Assembly: GCA_947624075.1 (NCBI GenBank)
Contig: CANQIM010000064.1
Location: forward strand, 1 to 7,072
Source of the DNA: an uncultured Bacilli bacterium
GTDB taxonomy: Bacteria > Bacillota_I > Bacilli_A > RF39 > UBA660
Direction of reading: 5' to 3'
DNA length: 7,072 nucleotides
How positions within the stretch are numbered: the first letter of the stretch is position 1; each line of letters opens with the position of its first letter. The notes beneath the pieces were generated by a model. That model was not told where the DNA came from. It did no database searches and worked only from the letters and a program-made list of their open reading frames with translations. Below, piece by piece: positions 5,719 through 7,072 of this stretch. The position numbers were made by a program, and so were the translations under genes.

Positions 5719-6156
5719 TTAAACAAGTGTTTTTTCTTTTTCTAAATAATCATGTAAAAAGAAAAAATCTTGATAATGAAAATCACATACAAAAAAATTA
5801 CTAGAAAAAGAATTTATAATTTCAAAGAAAGAAGAATAATCTTGATCAAGTTCTAATTTCATATAACTACCTTTTATAGTTAAACGACTTATTTCATCTT
5901 TATATAGATTATTATAAATATGGGTATCTTTTCTTTTAACATAGGGAATATCACGATGTAGTTTAATAAAAATATCTTTATCCATTTTAGCTTTTTCGAT
6001 TGGTAAGACTAACTGACGAAATAAATTATAGCCATACTCTACTTCTGTTTTATCTAAATAATATATTTGGCGTAAAATATTATATAAAACACGTGAGTTA
6101 TCTTTATAAAGACTTATAAACTCTTTTTTAATATTAAAAATAAAATAGATTTTCAT
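5719..6156 (-). CDS. sirA: SirA-like sporulation inhibitor of replication
   Basis: In Bacillus subtilis SirA (YneE) binds DnaA domain I and blocks replication initiation as cells commit to sporulation. This 145-residue protein resembles it in length and layout. It has an N-terminal IYFIFNIKKEFISLY, where the EF...Y pattern (Phe13, Tyr17) matches the region known to contact DnaA. A middle stretch of alternating charged and hydrophobic residues follows, and near the C-terminus is FFVCDFHYQDFFFL, like the family's 'CFLAMDF...YGWL' ending. Position between tkt and yneF is exactly that of Bacillus sirA. I start at the ATG at 6156, not the one four codons upstream: GGTGAT (6161-6166) is well spaced for the former and overlaps the latter. 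Sequence similarity is modest and recalled, not computed, so synteny carries much of the weight. Whether this host sporulates cannot be told here. Confidence 0.72.
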   Translation of the reverse strand: MKIYFIFNIKKEFISLYKDNSRVLYNILRQIYYLDKTEVEYGYNLFRQLVLPIEKAKMDKDIFIKLHRDIPYVKRKDTHIYNNLYKDEISRLTIKGSYMKLELDQDYSSFFEIINSFSSNFFVCDFHYQDFFFLHDYLEKEKTLV

Positions 6157-6160
6157 ACTT

Positions 6161-6166
6161 ATCACC
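6161..6166 (-). promoter_or_regulatory. Ribosome binding site that decides the sirA start
   Basis: GGTGAT on the minus strand lies 4 nt before the ATG at 6156 (6 nt from its GGTG core). It overlaps the alternative ATG at 6168, which has no Shine-Dalgarno of its own. Confidence 0.6.
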
Positions 6167-6167
6167 A

Positions 6168-6179
6168 TTACTATAGTAA
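6168..6179. repeat. 12-bp perfect palindrome upstream of sirA
   Basis: TTACTATAGTAA is its own reverse complement and lies just upstream of the sirA ribosome binding site in the tkt-sirA gap. It could be an operator and includes a TATAGT -10-like hexamer, but no fitting -35 is found. In DNA this AT-rich, palindromes of this size occur by chance. Confidence 0.25.
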
Positions 6180-6208
6180 CAAATATAAAAGTCTATTTTT
6201 GTCGAATT

Positions 6209-7072
6209 TTATTTTAATAAGTTTTCTATTTTTTCTTCTAAAGTATCTATATCAAAACCAAATTTCTTATAAACATCTTCTTTTTTACCACTAGCACCAA
6301 ATTTATCTAAAGTAATTAAGTATTTATCGTTAAAGATTAGTTTAGACCAACAGTATGATGAAGCTGCTTCAATTACTATTTTTCTTATTTCTACTGGTAA
6401 GACTTCTTCAATATATTCAGGGTCTTGTTTTAAGAAACGTTCTAAGTTAGGCATTGATACTACTCTAATTTCAAAGCCTTTTGATTTTAGACGATAGGCA
6501 ACTTCCAAGGCACTATGAACTTCTTCACCAGATGAGATAATTATACCATTAGCCTTTTTCTCGGGATCATAAAGGATATAGCCACCTCGTTCTACTTCAT
6601 TAGCTTTAGTAAGTTCTAATATAGGTAATTTATTTCTCGCTAAAGCAATAACAGATGGGCCAGAGCTTTTAGCTAAAATACTGCGATAAGAACCTATTAC
6701 TTCGTTAGCATCAGCTGGACGAAAGACATCCATATTAGGAATACTTCTTAAAGAAAGTAATTGTTCTACTGGTTGATGAGTTGGTCCATCCTCCCCTACA
6801 CTGATTGAGTCATGTGTGAATATATAAATTGGTGCAAGATTCATTAAAGCAGACATTCTAATAGCTGGACGAAGATAATCACTAAAGCTTAAGAAAGTTG
6901 AAGCAAATGGACGAAAACCACATAGCGCTAATCCATTAGATATTGCTCCCATAGCATGTTCTCTTACACCATAGAAAATATTTTTACCTAAATAATCTTG
7001 AGAAGAGAAATTGCCTCCTTCTTCAATATAAGTACGATTAGAACTAGCTAAATCTGCACTACCACCAATAAT
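6209..7072 (-). CDS. tkt: Transketolase, C-terminal part (5' end beyond the window)
   Basis: Transketolase moves two-carbon ketol units between sugar phosphates in the non-oxidative pentose phosphate pathway, using thiamine diphosphate. The frame stays open to the window edge, so 287 C-terminal residues of roughly 650-670 are visible; the ATG at 6952 is internal. The first visible residues, IIGGSADLASSN, belong to the end of the segment before the pyrimidine-binding domain. YGVREHAMGAISNG carries the catalytic glutamate (codon 6961-6959) that activates the cofactor, and HDSISVGEDGPTHQP holds the substrate-contacting His and Asp. VFRPADANE and ALARNKLP follow, then the C-terminal domain with SSGEEVHSALE and LDKFGASGKKEDVYKKFGF. 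The thiamine pyrophosphate-binding N-terminal domain is not in view. The next gene is 52 nt downstream with no clear terminator between, so read-through into sirA-yneF is likely. Confidence 0.97.
   Translation of the reverse strand: MIGGSADLASSNRTYIEEGGNFSSQDYLGKNIFYGVREHAMGAISNGLALCGFRPFASTFLSFSDYLRPAIRMSALMNLAPIYIFTHDSISVGEDGPTHQPVEQLLSLRSIPNMDVFRPADANEVIGSYRSILAKSSGPSVIALARNKLPILELTKANEVERGGYILYDPEKKANGIIISSGEEVHSALEVAYRLKSKGFEIRVVSMPNLERFLKQDPEYIEEVLPVEIRKIVIEAASSYCWSKLIFNDKYLITLDKFGASGKKEDVYKKFGFDIDTLEEKIENLLK

Noticed and set aside
6168..6179. 12-bp palindrome as a strong operator or sirA promoter
   Set aside because: No acceptable -35 is present at proper spacing, and palindromes of this length are expected by chance at this AT content; kept only as a low-confidence repeat.
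6950..6952. ATG at 6952 as the start of a short transketolase-like protein
   Set aside because: The frame is open to the window edge and the upstream codons encode conserved transketolase sequence including the catalytic Glu, so this Met is internal.

Overview
The window is AT-rich chromosomal DNA that looks like a low-GC Bacillota, most likely a Bacilli or Mollicutes-related (Erysipelotrichales/RF39-like) gut-type lineage. That placement is inferred from base composition, strong AGGAGG-type ribosome binding sites, and a tkt-sirA-yneF block known from Bacillus. The standard bacterial code fits: conserved tryptophans are TGG and the only TGA used by an annotated gene is the miaA stop.

From about 7072 down to 503 almost everything is on the minus strand, in transcription order: transketolase (5' end outside the window), a SirA-like replication inhibitor, the small membrane protein YneF, UvrC, a type IV pilin-like protein, MutL and MiaA. 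Gaps are 11-52 nt, each gene has its own Shine-Dalgarno, and the block reads as one long operon or a few overlapping transcription units. It joins central carbon metabolism, replication-initiation control, nucleotide excision repair, mismatch repair and tRNA modification. The least expected member is the prepilin gene between uvrC and mutL. A candidate internal promoter lies at the end of uvrC, and a weak hairpin lies between yneF and uvrC.

From 78 to 458 the layout changes. A short XRE-family regulator gene is on the plus strand, converging on miaA; an AT-rich hairpin between the two probably terminates both. Upstream of the regulator is a 132-nt divergent intergenic region with a striking repeat set: a perfect 15-bp inverted repeat with a 3-nt loop, plus further direct copies of the same half-site, the last degenerate copy overlapping the regulator's extended -10. 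The divergent minus-strand gene begins at 77 and leaves the window after 25 codons that look like a signal peptide or membrane anchor. This regulator/operator/exported-protein arrangement and the pilin inside the repair cluster are the two parts most worth a second look. No mobile element, CRISPR array, tRNA or rRNA was seen.
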